From: CAZSSM01 sp964609385
GTDB lineage: Bacteria; Planctomycetota; Planctomycetia; Isosphaerales; Isosphaeraceae
NCBI GenBank assembly: GCA_964609385.1
Contig: CAZSSM010000026.1
Coordinates: forward strand, 14,372 to 78,371
DNA: 64,000 bases
Direction: 5' to 3'
Within the stretch, counting starts at the first letter, position 1. The number at the start of each line of letters is the position of its first letter. A program made the position numbers and the translations under genes. The notes under the pieces were generated by a model, which was not told the DNA's origin, did no database searches, and saw only the letters and a list, made by a program, of their open reading frames with translations. This document shows, one piece after another, positions 8,901-17,044 of the stretch.

Positions 8901-10081
8901 GGGCGAACCAGTCGGAACTCTTCCTCCCAGATGTTTGCCCCGGTCGGATGGATCAGGTGTTTTAACGAGGACTCACAGCGTTCCCGATCTACTTCGGAGA
9001 TCGGAAACGCTTCAGAGGGGGCCCTGCCCTGAATCCGCTCGGGGCAGAGCCCGGTGTACCGTTCGATTCCGGGACTGACGTAACCGACGACGATCCGGTC
9101 GTCCTCGTCCTGGCAGAGTTGCAGGACCACGCCGGGCATGTCCCGGAGAACCTCTTGAAGCCGAGCCTGCGCCTCCTGCTTCTCGCGCTCGCTGCGACGC
9201 AGGTGGGTGACGTCCTTGATCAGGGCCAAAACACCGCGCGGTTGCTGGTTCGGGTCGCGATCGGGCAGGAAGCGACAATCATAGTTATGCGGGCCGTCCG
9301 CCTCGAGCGACGTCAGCTTCACCTCGCCGCCGTGCCCAGATTTCAGCGTGGTCTCCCATTCATTTTGCCAACGTTGGCAGAGTTCGGCGTCGGCGTGGGT
9401 CCCGTCGTGGACCTGTCGCAAGGTCTCGTCCAACCCACGCGGCGCGGCGAAGCCGATCTCCCGGAACGGCTCACTCAAGATCCCGTTGCGATTAACCCGG
9501 TAGATGTTTTCGAAGGCTAGGCTCAGGAGCTGGGAGGCGGCCCATTCGATGTCCAGCAACGAGTTGCTGTCCGCCTCAGAGAAGCCGGGCCCGGATGCCC
9601 CATCGATTTCGTCGGCGTCGCGAAACGCGGTCGACCGCTGGGCCCTGGCCAGCGCGAAGTTGATGACGGCGATCCCGAGAATCGCCGTCAAGACCAGCAT
9701 GCCCCGCAACCCATAAGCTGGGGGCTGTCCCAGAGTTGGGATGTGCACGGCTAGGCCCAGGATCGCGACACCCATCAAGAGCAGCCCCCACGCGATCGGG
9801 TGCGTGTCGAGGCGGGGTAGGAGGACGCAACGGATCCGGAAGCACTGCCAGGACGCCAGGAACAGCAGGGCCGACATCAGCAGTTGCGGCATCGTCTTCG
9901 GGCTCGCCTGAAGGCGTTCGACCTCTCCGCGAACGATCGGTCCACGTAGAGGATCGGGACGGAATCGATTCCATGTGACGTGGCAGCGGACACATCGTCG
10001 TTTCGACGTTGCACGCCCATTTCGGCATTCCACAAGAACCGAACGGCCCTCCTCGTTCAAGAGGGCGACGTTGTTCAACAT
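5957..10081 (-). CDS. large membrane-anchored multi-PAS sensor histidine kinase
   Basis: The protein has up to 1374 residues. About three hydrophobic segments lie between residues 65 and 145. About seven PAS/PAC units follow, four of them PAS_3-like with the repeated pattern RPDGQIRWV or close variants. The kinase core has its acceptor His near residue 1135 in GLAHQINNPLG, N-box NLVNNAIEA, G1 RDTGSGI and G2 GAVGIGLS. The core resembles NtrB/AtoS-type kinases, and no receiver is fused. The ATG at 10081 has no clear ribosome binding site; a later start such as ATG 9892, just before the first membrane segment, is possible. The gene is tail to tail with the kai-linked kinase, only 33 nt apart. 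Ligands and partner regulator are unknown. Confidence 0.9.
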   Translation of the reverse strand: MLNNVALLNEEGRSVLVECRNGRATSKRRCVRCHVTWNRFRPDPLRGPIVRGEVERLQASPKTMPQLLMSALLFLASWQCFRIRCVLLPRLDTHPIAWGLLLMGVAILGLAVHIPTLGQPPAYGLRGMLVLTAILGIAVINFALARAQRSTAFRDADEIDGASGPGFSEADSNSLLDIEWAASQLLSLAFENIYRVNRNGILSEPFREIGFAAPRGLDETLRQVHDGTHADAELCQRWQNEWETTLKSGHGGEVKLTSLEADGPHNYDCRFLPDRDPNQQPRGVLALIKDVTHLRRSEREKQEAQARLQEVLRDMPGVVLQLCQDEDDRIVVGYVSPGIERYTGLCPERIQGRAPSEAFPISEVDRERCESSLKHLIHPTGANIWEEEFRLVRPDGQIRWVHALARPRQTLEGRTAWDGLLLDIHRRKITEEELDRERSRLQGVLRMMPSIILQVSYHRDSGDVRLLYVSEGLKELYGVDPDPPGPDLSWFWPIVHPEDLPAIQRWLESLQSHLEFDQIHYRIRWPDGQIRWMQAFARRRPGPYPQGLTVLDGMILDVTQLKVAEHRLEETQIRLQNIIDAVPGVTYRFVVDPEGTFKVTAISQDAVKVFGVEADRLLDDFCHFAEAVHPEDLPAVLNHVEDSHRTLGPMNKQFRIVHPDGQTRWVQCLSVPHQQQDGTVVWDGVTLDITPSKMMAYRLQAAEQRLQGIVDVVPGVIFELRFLDPPDATRPVVALNYISDGCQDLYGVSSSAFLEHPELWAELLSDDQRDAFDQAFLKAASDANPFSLTFSGQHLVTRQTRWYRCSAVAHHPEDGPILFQGVVIDVTEQVQAEMDLAQSHDLLEQRVRERTEELDRAYRSLREKNKRLHQLAESLPIGFWMARLGQPEHLYVSSSFERIWGRTVDWLQQGSGQFLSTIHPEDRERFRVWSEDTQAYREITYRIIRPDGEIRWIQDRAFINEDQTDHDASSVQHSDGGHGPRDRIVSGFAEDVTERTTTEQRLKRAQFVLHNAPEALLIFDEHGQMLDVNQAATTLLGRSRAELLQTNVEQIPGILPEETWEAAWAWLRTNRPTIMRSTLETDSGLIPVEVVAAHMQGQGWHHGCAFVRDIRSRVQLEQIAQRTQRLAAIGTLAAGLAHQINNPLGAITLHAQNVQLIAEGQDGLPSNRVDWRAETQQSLQAIVHDAQRAGRIIQSVMQFARPETSAPTPTNLTELVRQVTSLTAHYAMGRGVRLITEIPSDPVVAEVHSTDIELVLVNLVNNAIEACGHGGEVTMTVRATDADQALLIVRDTGSGIHPDAETRIYDPFFTTKIQQGAVGIGLSIANRIVDHHDGQIVHETRPGAGSTFTVQLPRRARALTRANPSQAASPTFLS

Positions 10082-10196
10082 AGCAGGATGGGCCTGGTCA
10101 TCACGCTTTGCTCAACAGCGTTGTCTCGAGCGAAGTCGTGATCCGGATTGTCCAGGCCGTTGATGTCATGGGAGCGACAGACCGTGGGATCGCGGA

Positions 10197-11204
10197 TCAG
10201 CGTTCGTTGGGCATCGGCAGGCCCATCGCCTTCATCAAGCGCTGGAGGTCTTCCCAGGTCTTCTTCTTCGCCTCGGGGTTCCGGAGCAGATAGGCGGGGT
10301 GATAGGTCGCGATGGCGGGGGTCCCGAAGGCGCGATGCCAACGTTTGCGAAGTTGGCCGATCGGCACGACCGTCTCGAGGACACGCTGCGCGGCCACAGC
10401 GCCGAGCAGGCAGAGATACTTGGGGCGGACCAACTCGATCTGACGATGAAGGTAGCCGATGCAGTTGGCCGCCTCGTCCGGCTCGGGGTTCCGGTTCCCG
10501 GGTGGGCGACACTTGAGAATGTTGGCGATGTAGACGTCCTCGCGCCTCAAGCCCATCCCTTTGGTGAGCATATCGTTGAGCAACTGGCCGGCGCGTCCCA
10601 CGAACGGGACGCCGGTCCGATCCTCGTCGGCGCCGGGCGCTTCGCCGATGATCATCAGGTCGGCCGTCGGTGAGCCATCGGCGAAGACCGTATTGGTCCG
10701 AGTCGCGGCCAACTCAGCACATTTGGCGCATTGCGCTACGGTCTGGGCCAGGATTTGGAGCTGGGCCGCTCGTTCCTCGACTGGCAGCTCGGGCTGCTCG
10801 AACCCTTCGTTGTCGAAGAGCGACTGGGTCGGCAACGGCGAAGGCGCGGACGTGATTGGGGTGGTTCGCGTCCGCTTTCGCTTCGGATCGGCTTCGTCTG
10901 TGCGTTTGGGGGGCGTCGATGATGGGGGCGACCCACCATCGATGGGCGGTCGGCCTTGATCCTCATGACCGGGAACGGGACTGCTCGGCGCCTGGTTGAT
11001 CTCCGGTTCCTGATCCGGGACCGCGACCTGGTTGGCCGACTCTTGGGAAGGCGATGCTTCCGTCCCAGATAATGCCGAGGCAAGGGCGACAACGGCCGAC
11101 GTCCGAGGCTGGGGAAGCCGGTCGACCCCCGCGCCGCGGAGCGCTTCCAACTGAAGACTGGCCTGGTCGAGCATGGCGGCACGTTGGGGATCTTGGGAGG
11201 ACAC
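10197..11204 (-). CDS. uracil-DNA glycosylase, family 4 (Fe-S type)
   Basis: Removes uracil from DNA to start base-excision repair. The catalytic domain spans about residues 146-330. The four iron-sulfur ligands fit at Cys159, Cys162, Cys232 and Cys248. The motif GEAPGADED (187-195) and the C-terminal HPAYLLRNP (302-310) are typical of family 4, as are NILKCRPPGNRNP and VPFVGRAGQLL. The first 145 residues are a low-complexity Pro/Ser/charged extension not found in typical family members of about 200 residues. A GTG start at 11204 is supported by AAGGA 8 nt upstream. A start nearer residue 146 would give a standard-length enzyme, but I see no strong signal for it. Confidence 0.92.
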   Translation of the reverse strand: MSSQDPQRAAMLDQASLQLEALRGAGVDRLPQPRTSAVVALASALSGTEASPSQESANQVAVPDQEPEINQAPSSPVPGHEDQGRPPIDGGSPPSSTPPKRTDEADPKRKRTRTTPITSAPSPLPTQSLFDNEGFEQPELPVEERAAQLQILAQTVAQCAKCAELAATRTNTVFADGSPTADLMIIGEAPGADEDRTGVPFVGRAGQLLNDMLTKGMGLRREDVYIANILKCRPPGNRNPEPDEAANCIGYLHRQIELVRPKYLCLLGAVAAQRVLETVVPIGQLRKRWHRAFGTPAIATYHPAYLLRNPEAKKKTWEDLQRLMKAMGLPMPNER

Positions 11205-11303
11205 AGCGGGGATCCTTGGCCGAGGTCAGGTCGATCTGAAGACGTCTTCAGGGGCAGGCAACGTCTCGGGTTGACCGGCATGCGGAACAGAAAGGGGGGT
11301 TGG

Positions 11304-12686
11304 TCAAGAGACTGATTCGGTCGAGGCTTGAGCACAAGAGACCCGACTGTCGATTGCCGGTGGGCCGTCGTGGACATCCCGACGTAGACGCACTTGCTCC
11401 TGCTGTTCCTGAATGACCGCGTCCTCGGTTTCTTGGGTGATGAGCCGCGCCCCGCGATCATAAGTCATGTAGGACCACGCCCACTCGATCAGCACAACTA
11501 GTCGATTCCGGAAATCGATCAGGAAGATTAGGTGAACAAACAGCCAAGCCAACCAGGCGAGGACCCCCGAGAACCGGAGTCCGCGGATGTCGGCGACGGC
11601 CTTCTTGCGGCCGATCGTGGCCATGGTTCCCTTGTCGAGGTAGTGGAACGGTTCGCTCGGCTTGCCTTCGAGGGTCCGCTTGATGTTATCGGCGGCGTGA
11701 CGACCAGTCTGCATGGCCGCCGGGGCCAGTCCCGGGACCAAGGAGCCGTCAGGTTGGGTCAGGTGGATCAGGTCGCCGGTGGCGAAGATTTCGGGATGAC
11801 CGGGCACGGACAGGTCGGGCTCGACCTGGATCCGCCCGCCACGGTCGCAGGGCGCGTCGAGGCTCTTGGTCAGCGGCGAGGCGGCCAGGCCTCCGGCCCA
11901 GCAGATCGTCCGGGTTTCAACCCACTGATCGTCGCCGAACCGGACGCCTTGGCCGTTGATCTCCGAGGCACGGACTCCGGTATGGACCTCCACGCCGAGC
12001 GTTTCCAGTTGGCGTTGGGCTGAGGCCGAGAGCGACTCGACGAACTGGCCGAGAACGCGTTCTCCCCCCTCAATCAGAATGACCCGCGCGGTGGTTGGGT
12101 CGATGTGGCGGAAGTCCTTGGCCAAGGTCGCGCGGGCGACATCGCTGAAAGTCCCGGCCAGCTCGACGCCGGTCGGCCCGCCCCCGATGACCACGAAGGT
12201 CATCAGAGCAGCCCGCTCCTCAGGATCGGTCTCATACTCGGCGCGTTCGAAAGCCAAGAGCATCCGTCGACGGATCGTCAAGGCGTCCTCGATCGACTTC
12301 AGCCCGGGAGCATAAGGGGCCCATGCGTCGTGGCCGAAGTACTGGTACTGGGCGCCGGCGGCCAGGATTAAGTAGTCGTAGGACCGCTCGGTTCCGTCGG
12401 CCATCTCGAGGATCTTCCGAGCCGCGTCGATGTGTGTGACCTCGCCGTGGACCACCTCGGTGTTGCATTGCGAGCGGAGGATCCGTCGGATCGGGTGCGC
12501 GATGTCGGTGGGGCTTAGGGCCGCGGTAGCCACCTGGTACAGCAAAGGTTGGAACAGGTGGTGGTTACGGCGGTCGATCAGAGTCAGGTTGACCGGAGCT
12601 TTACGGAGCCGCTTTGCGGCTTGGATCCCAGCGAATCCGCCGCCAATGATCACGACGTTCGGACGACGCGCTGTGGTTTCTGACAT
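11304..12686 (-). CDS. ndh: type II NADH dehydrogenase (NDH-2)
   Basis: A single-subunit FAD enzyme that passes electrons from NADH to quinone at the inner membrane without pumping protons. The 460-residue protein has the N-terminal FAD Rossmann motif VVIIGGGFAGIQAAKRL, the NDH-2 signature HHLFQPLLYQVATAALSP, a second NADH-binding motif VVIGGGPTGVELAG, and the FAD-contacting IFATGDLIHL. The C-terminus has a hydrophobic segment (LAWLAWLFVHLIFLIDFRNRLVV) typical for membrane attachment; I quote it only by its ends beyond LAWLAWLFVHLIFL. The ATG at 12686 is chosen over 12740 because GAAGG lies 8 nt upstream and the conserved domain begins directly after it. It is followed by the uracil glycosylase gene on the same strand with a 99-nt gap. 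Confidence 0.94.
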   Translation of the reverse strand: MSETTARRPNVVIIGGGFAGIQAAKRLRKAPVNLTLIDRRNHHLFQPLLYQVATAALSPTDIAHPIRRILRSQCNTEVVHGEVTHIDAARKILEMADGTERSYDYLILAAGAQYQYFGHDAWAPYAPGLKSIEDALTIRRRMLLAFERAEYETDPEERAALMTFVVIGGGPTGVELAGTFSDVARATLAKDFRHIDPTTARVILIEGGERVLGQFVESLSASAQRQLETLGVEVHTGVRASEINGQGVRFGDDQWVETRTICWAGGLAASPLTKSLDAPCDRGGRIQVEPDLSVPGHPEIFATGDLIHLTQPDGSLVPGLAPAAMQTGRHAADNIKRTLEGKPSEPFHYLDKGTMATIGRKKAVADIRGLRFSGVLAWLAWLFVHLIFLIDFRNRLVVLIEWAWSYMTYDRGARLITQETEDAVIQEQQEQVRLRRDVHDGPPAIDSRVSCAQASTESVS

Positions 12687-12984
12687 TGATATTACCTTCG
12701 AAGTATGGGGGTGAGGCGGGCCGGCTCTGCGATCCGTCAAGGGTCCTTTAGTATTTCAGTCTTTCAAAGCGTCCATCGTCTCGAGACGAAAAGGAAGGCC
12801 TGACCTGTCGGCGATTAGCGGATGGATCGACCTCGGCGACCGTTCGGATCGCGCAGATGCTCGGAGATCTCCGACCGCATCGAGGTTCTCGGAGATTTGT
12901 CAATCCGCAGAAACAAGCAATCGACATGCCGGAGGATCGATCGACTTGGAGTCGGTCTGACGGAGGGCGTCGTCGTCAAAGGGC

Positions 12985-14334
12985 TCAAGGATGGGGGACG
13001 ACCCGAAGCCGTTCGGGTCGCGGGCGATATTCGCGACGGAGCCAGGTGCTCCAAGCCTCCAGATCGAACCCGAAATTCTCGCCGGTCAGGCTTTGCAAGG
13101 CTTGAAGAACCTGTTCGTTGCGGACCATCACCGTGACAGGGCGCGGAACCATACGAACTCGGGTCTGGCTCAGATCGAGCGGGACGGGCACCTGGACGGC
13201 GATCCCGGGGGCGGTCACCGCGACGCTGGTCATCGGGATAAATGGAACGGGGCGTCCATCACTGCCGAACGCCGAGCCGATGGAGAAGGTGGGGCGTTCG
13301 ACCACCGGGACCGTCTCGATCCGCTTCTGGGGTGTCACCAGGCGCTTGATCAGCTTGGGCACGACACCCAGTTCGTCCAGTTCAGCGAGCCCATAGGCCG
13401 ACCGACCCAGGGTGGCTTGATCGGCCGAACCCAAGGCGCGGCTGAGCCGGAGTCGGACCCGTCGACGATCACGGCGCTCCAGGTGCGCCAGAATCAGGTC
13501 GAGGTCGGGGCCGATCAGGGAGATCGTCAGGAACAGGTCGACCATCGCGTCGGTGGCTTCCGGCTCGACGATCCCGGCCAATGCATCGATAAACAAGGGA
13601 CGCAGCGCCGGGTCTTCGATCTCCAGGATGCGGCGGGCCAAGCCGGGGACGGCCTCGACCGCATCGATCTGCCGCAACTGGTCTTGGACCTCTCCCACCG
13701 CACCGGCCGATCCGGACCGCCAGCGCTCCACCAGCAACCCCAGACGCTTGTTCCAGAGCCGTTGCTCGGTCGTCCGGAGCCGACGCGCCTCCAACTGCGC
13801 CTGACGTTCGGGGGTGACCCATTGGCCCTCATATTGGACCAAACCCTGGGCGGAGCGCAGTTGGTCCTCATCCAGCCAGCGTCCGTCGAAGTAGGTTTGC
13901 CCCAACGCCTGCCGCGCTGGGGCAAAGTCGGGATCCAACTCGACAGCGCGTTGGAAGTGCGGTGTGGCCAAACGCGGGAGACGGTTCTGCTTGCACCAGC
14001 GGCCCAAGGCATCGTGGGCCTCGGCGCTGTCCTCGACGGCGGCGCGACGGTCGAGGTACTCATCGAGCGGGCTGGGCTCCTCGATCACGCGGCGGACCTG
14101 GGATCGGGGGATCGCCCACGGTTCGAACTGCCGATCGGTCTGCATGACCAGGACAGGGCCGTCGGGGGTCTCGACCGATTCGTTGATCACCGCGCCCCGG
14201 ATGGTCCGACCGTCCCGAGTGACGACTTTGTCGGCGTCCGCTGAGTCCATGGCCAGGGACAAGACGACACCCATCAGCATCATGGTGGCAATGGCGCGAT
14301 CGACCCTGGGCCTGGAGAATCCGTGGCGGCTCAT
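12985..14334 (-). CDS. exported TPR-containing protein of unknown function
   Basis: The 449-residue protein has an N-terminal signal-like hydrophobic stretch (ATMMLMGVVLSLAM). A short beta-rich segment around VVTRDGRTIRGAVINE follows, of the kind seen in many planctomycete surface proteins. At about 105-150 there is a tetratricopeptide-like unit (ATPHFQRAVELDPDFAPARQALG). The middle is helical and Arg-rich, with Ala/Leu-rich stretches reminiscent of HEAT-like repeats. The ATG at 14334 is supported by GGGGAG 7 nt upstream. No catalytic motif is seen. It probably acts as a periplasmic or envelope scaffold, but this is a guess from architecture. I do not recognise a named family. Confidence 0.75.
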   Translation of the reverse strand: MSRHGFSRPRVDRAIATMMLMGVVLSLAMDSADADKVVTRDGRTIRGAVINESVETPDGPVLVMQTDRQFEPWAIPRSQVRRVIEEPSPLDEYLDRRAAVEDSAEAHDALGRWCKQNRLPRLATPHFQRAVELDPDFAPARQALGQTYFDGRWLDEDQLRSAQGLVQYEGQWVTPERQAQLEARRLRTTEQRLWNKRLGLLVERWRSGSAGAVGEVQDQLRQIDAVEAVPGLARRILEIEDPALRPLFIDALAGIVEPEATDAMVDLFLTISLIGPDLDLILAHLERRDRRRVRLRLSRALGSADQATLGRSAYGLAELDELGVVPKLIKRLVTPQKRIETVPVVERPTFSIGSAFGSDGRPVPFIPMTSVAVTAPGIAVQVPVPLDLSQTRVRMVPRPVTVMVRNEQVLQALQSLTGENFGFDLEAWSTWLRREYRPRPERLRVVPHP

Positions 14335-14657
14335 CGATCAACTCCCCGTGCCCCGACCTGCCGAGGCGGTTCTGACTTTGGTAGACTCGTGCGTCCGGCT
14401 CGAGGCGCGGATCATCGTTGCCTCGACGTCTGTTGAAATGCCGTTATTCGATCGAGAAGCGGTGGCCGGCCAGATGATCGTTCGCGCTTCGGTACCGTCG
14501 ATGATCCTCGCAATGACCGAGCCCGCGATATCGTTGCTGATTGCCGCATTTGCGGGGATCGCGTAGGCCCCTTGGTTGCCGCAATCCGACCTAGTGCCCC
14601 ACTTTTGCTAGCCCTTCGAAGCTCCCTAATCTCTGAACCAGGACCGAGGCCCCAAGG
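14335..14657. other. divergent intergenic region, 323 nt
   Basis: Lies between the divergent TPR-protein and moaB genes, so it should contain both promoters. No operator, riboswitch or small gene was recognised. Confidence 0.4.
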
Positions 14658-15170
14658 ATGAGCCGATCCGTGGACGAGCATCGCGCTGAGGCCCCCGACG
14701 TGTTGCGTCTGATCGTCGTGACTGTCTCGGACACCCGGACGATCGAGAACGATGTGTCGGGTGACCTGATCGTTCGACTCGCTGAGGAGCAGGGCCACAC
14801 CATCGACGATCGCCGGATCGTCCCGGACGAGCCCGATCGGATGCGTCCGCTTTTGCTGGAGACTTCTCAGCGTGATGAGATCCATGCGGTCCTGATGACC
14901 GGCGGAACCGGCGTCGCCCCGCGCGACCAGACCTATGAGACAGTCTCAGCGTTGCTCACCAAAGAATTGCCGGGCTATGGCGAACTGTTTCGGATGCTCA
15001 GCTATGAACAGGTGCAGACGGCCTGCATCTTGAGCCGGGCCCTCGGCGGCCTGATCGGCCGGCTAGTCGTCCTGACGATGCCCGGCTCGCGTGCGGCGGT
15101 CGAGTTGGCAATGACTCGGGTCATCCTGCCCGAGATCGCCCACCTCGTCCGCGAGGCCCGCAAACCCTAA
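14658..15170 (+). CDS. moaB: molybdenum cofactor biosynthesis protein MoaB
   Basis: MoaB/Mog family proteins bind molybdopterin and adenylylate it on the way to the molybdenum or tungsten cofactor. The 170-residue product shows the fold's first strand LIVVTVSDTRT, the pterin-binding motif MTGGTGVAPRDQT and the later VLTMPGSRAAVELAM, all family hallmarks. The length fits MoaB better than the larger MoeA. It stands alone here, with no other cofactor gene nearby. It converges with the M28 peptidase gene, with only 7 nt between the stop codons. Confidence 0.92.
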   Translation: MSRSVDEHRAEAPDVLRLIVVTVSDTRTIENDVSGDLIVRLAEEQGHTIDDRRIVPDEPDRMRPLLLETSQRDEIHAVLMTGGTGVAPRDQTYETVSALLTKELPGYGELFRMLSYEQVQTACILSRALGGLIGRLVVLTMPGSRAAVELAMTRVILPEIAHLVREARKP

Positions 15171-15177
15171 ACGCGGC

Positions 15178-16809
15178 TCAACGAGGGTCGTCGCCTTCCT
15201 CCGAGTCGTCCTCAACCTCAACGAGGGATTGAGGCACCTGGTCATCCTGAGCGATCAGCCAACCGAGCCGGTAGCAGGCCCGTGCGATCCGGCCGGCCTT
15301 TTCGGTGTCGGCCTTCTCCACGGTATCGGTGGCTCGATGGTAGTCCTCGTGGACGCCCGAGAAGAGGAAGATGACGGGGATTCCGATCCGAGCGAAGTTG
15401 TAGCTGTCGGTCCGTCGGTAATACCGATCGGCGTTGAAGAGGACCTCCAAGCCTTCGATCTCGCAGGATTCCACGGCTCGGGTTGTCAGGGTCGAGTAGT
15501 CGGGGTGGTTGGGCGAGGGGGTTAGGCCGATCTCTCCAGAGTTGTTCCGACTCACCATATCCATGTTGATGTTGGCAACAATCCGGTAGTTCTCGGGTAG
15601 CGGGTTGTTGGCGGCGAAGTATCGGCTGCCCCAAAGGCCCTTCTCCTCACCGGAGACCCAGAGGAACGCGATGCTCCGGCGCGGCCGGGGACCTTCTCCG
15701 AAGGCTTCGGCGATCTCGAGGAGCGCTGATGTGCCCGAGCCGTTGTCGTCGGCACCGTTGTAGATCGCATCGCCGCGTGTGCCCAGGTGATCGTAATGGG
15801 CGCTGTAGATGATGACCTCGTCGGCTAACTCGGGGTCCGAGCCGGGGAACAGTCCAATGACGTTGTTGTCTGAGGTCAACTCGTTGGTCCCGGCCAACTC
15901 GAGGGTGAACTCCAGACCCTCGAGCGGACCCCGTGGGGGATCCTCAACGGAGATCCCGTAGGATGCGTCGATCCGATCGCGGATCGTGTTCTCCAGGAGC
16001 AGGACGGGAACCGAGGTGGACTGGTCGTCCGAATCGAACGATTCGCGTCGGACCAGGTAGGAGGTGTCGGCGAGAGGGCGGAAGAAGCGGCCGGTTCGTT
16101 CCCGGTACGGCTCGGCCGGTTGGTCGTCGAACCGTTGGACGACCAGGACGGCGACGACACCAAGGTCCTCGACGTCTTGGCGGAGGCGCCGGGTGATTCC
16201 GAACAGGCTGCGTTGCTGGGGCTCGAGGATCAGCAGGACCTTGCCGTCCAGGTCGAGGTCGTCGAGATTGGTCGCGTTCTTGGCGAAGACAACCGAACCC
16301 TCGTAGGTGCCGGAAGTCAGGCCACTGATGCTGAGTTGATAGTCGTCGTTGGGCGGGTACTGCTGCGTGTCGAGGCCTTGGTCGCCGGCGATCGCCAGGG
16401 TCAGGTTTGTTCGGTCGGCCTGGATGGTCCGGCGGATCAGCGGGAAGGCGTGGAAGTATGTGCGTTGGCCGTCGGGGGAGAGGTCGCCGACCGGCTCGGC
16501 GCCGAAGCCTTGGAGGTGGCCAGCCAGATACTCAGCGACGATCTCGATCTCCGCGCTGGCGGTGTCGCGACCACCCATCAGGTCCGAGGCGATGAATCGG
16601 AGGTGACCCCCCAACTCGCGACTGGTGATCTCCGCAACCGTCTGTTCGACCGGTTCGGGCCAGGTCGGCTCTTGGGAAGCGGGCAGGTCTTGCGCGATGG
16701 CCCATCCGAGGTTCGCGAGGAGAATGCCCCACGACCCGCTGAGGATCAGCCAAGTCAAAACGCGCTTCATGCGTGACGATCGAGTCGGTGCTTGGGAAGT
16801 CTTCATCAT
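15178..16809 (-). CDS. secreted M28-family zinc metallopeptidase
   Basis: An exported aminopeptidase-type enzyme of 543 residues. Residues about 15-40 form a signal peptide ending near AIAQ. A protease-associated-like insert (VLLILEPQQR, AVLVVQRFDD) precedes the catalytic domain. The two-zinc site can be followed as SAHYDHLG (His and Asp ligands), NGADDNGSGTS (bridging Asp), SGEEKGLWGS (catalytic and ligand Glu), NINMDM (Asp) and GVHEDYHRATDT (last His). All metal ligands are present, so it should be active. The acidic tail (EVEDDSEEGDD) is unremarkable. It is transcribed in the same direction as the lipoprotein isomerase gene upstream, across a 235-nt AT-rich gap. Confidence 0.93.
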   Translation of the reverse strand: MMKTSQAPTRSSRMKRVLTWLILSGSWGILLANLGWAIAQDLPASQEPTWPEPVEQTVAEITSRELGGHLRFIASDLMGGRDTASAEIEIVAEYLAGHLQGFGAEPVGDLSPDGQRTYFHAFPLIRRTIQADRTNLTLAIAGDQGLDTQQYPPNDDYQLSISGLTSGTYEGSVVFAKNATNLDDLDLDGKVLLILEPQQRSLFGITRRLRQDVEDLGVVAVLVVQRFDDQPAEPYRERTGRFFRPLADTSYLVRRESFDSDDQSTSVPVLLLENTIRDRIDASYGISVEDPPRGPLEGLEFTLELAGTNELTSDNNVIGLFPGSDPELADEVIIYSAHYDHLGTRGDAIYNGADDNGSGTSALLEIAEAFGEGPRPRRSIAFLWVSGEEKGLWGSRYFAANNPLPENYRIVANINMDMVSRNNSGEIGLTPSPNHPDYSTLTTRAVESCEIEGLEVLFNADRYYRRTDSYNFARIGIPVIFLFSGVHEDYHRATDTVEKADTEKAGRIARACYRLGWLIAQDDQVPQSLVEVEDDSEEGDDPR

Positions 16810-16975
16810 CAGGAGACGCGATCACTTCGAGGTCGAGAGGTCGGAGTTACCCCGAGACGATCGAGCCGATCGTCCGCGACGAGGGGTCGTCCCAATGGAG
16901 GACCAATATGGGGGGCCGGTCGGGGTCTTGCAAGGGGATCGCGGCACGGATGCTTGGGCTGCGCGACCGGAATGG

Positions 16976-16996
16976 GCGGACAAATAAATGGTCCGC
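16976..16996 (-). terminator. possible hairpin downstream of the isomerase gene
   Basis: GCGGAC and GTCCGC form a 6-bp stem around a 9-nt AT loop, about 50 nt past the isomerase stop codon. There is no clear U-tract, so this is weak. The flanking 16997-17044 is markedly AT-rich for this genome. Confidence 0.25.
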
Positions 16997-17044
16997 GGTG
17001 TTGTCTGTGATAAATGATTTGTGTTTAATTGATAATAAATTGTT

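Noticed and set aside
6230..8965. 310- and 331-codon plus-strand ORFs
   Set aside because: Both are antisense to the multi-PAS kinase, whose repeated PAS motifs create similar mirror patterns.
12991..14244. 417-codon plus-strand ORF
   Set aside because: Antisense to the TPR-protein gene, which has a signal peptide and a ribosome binding site.
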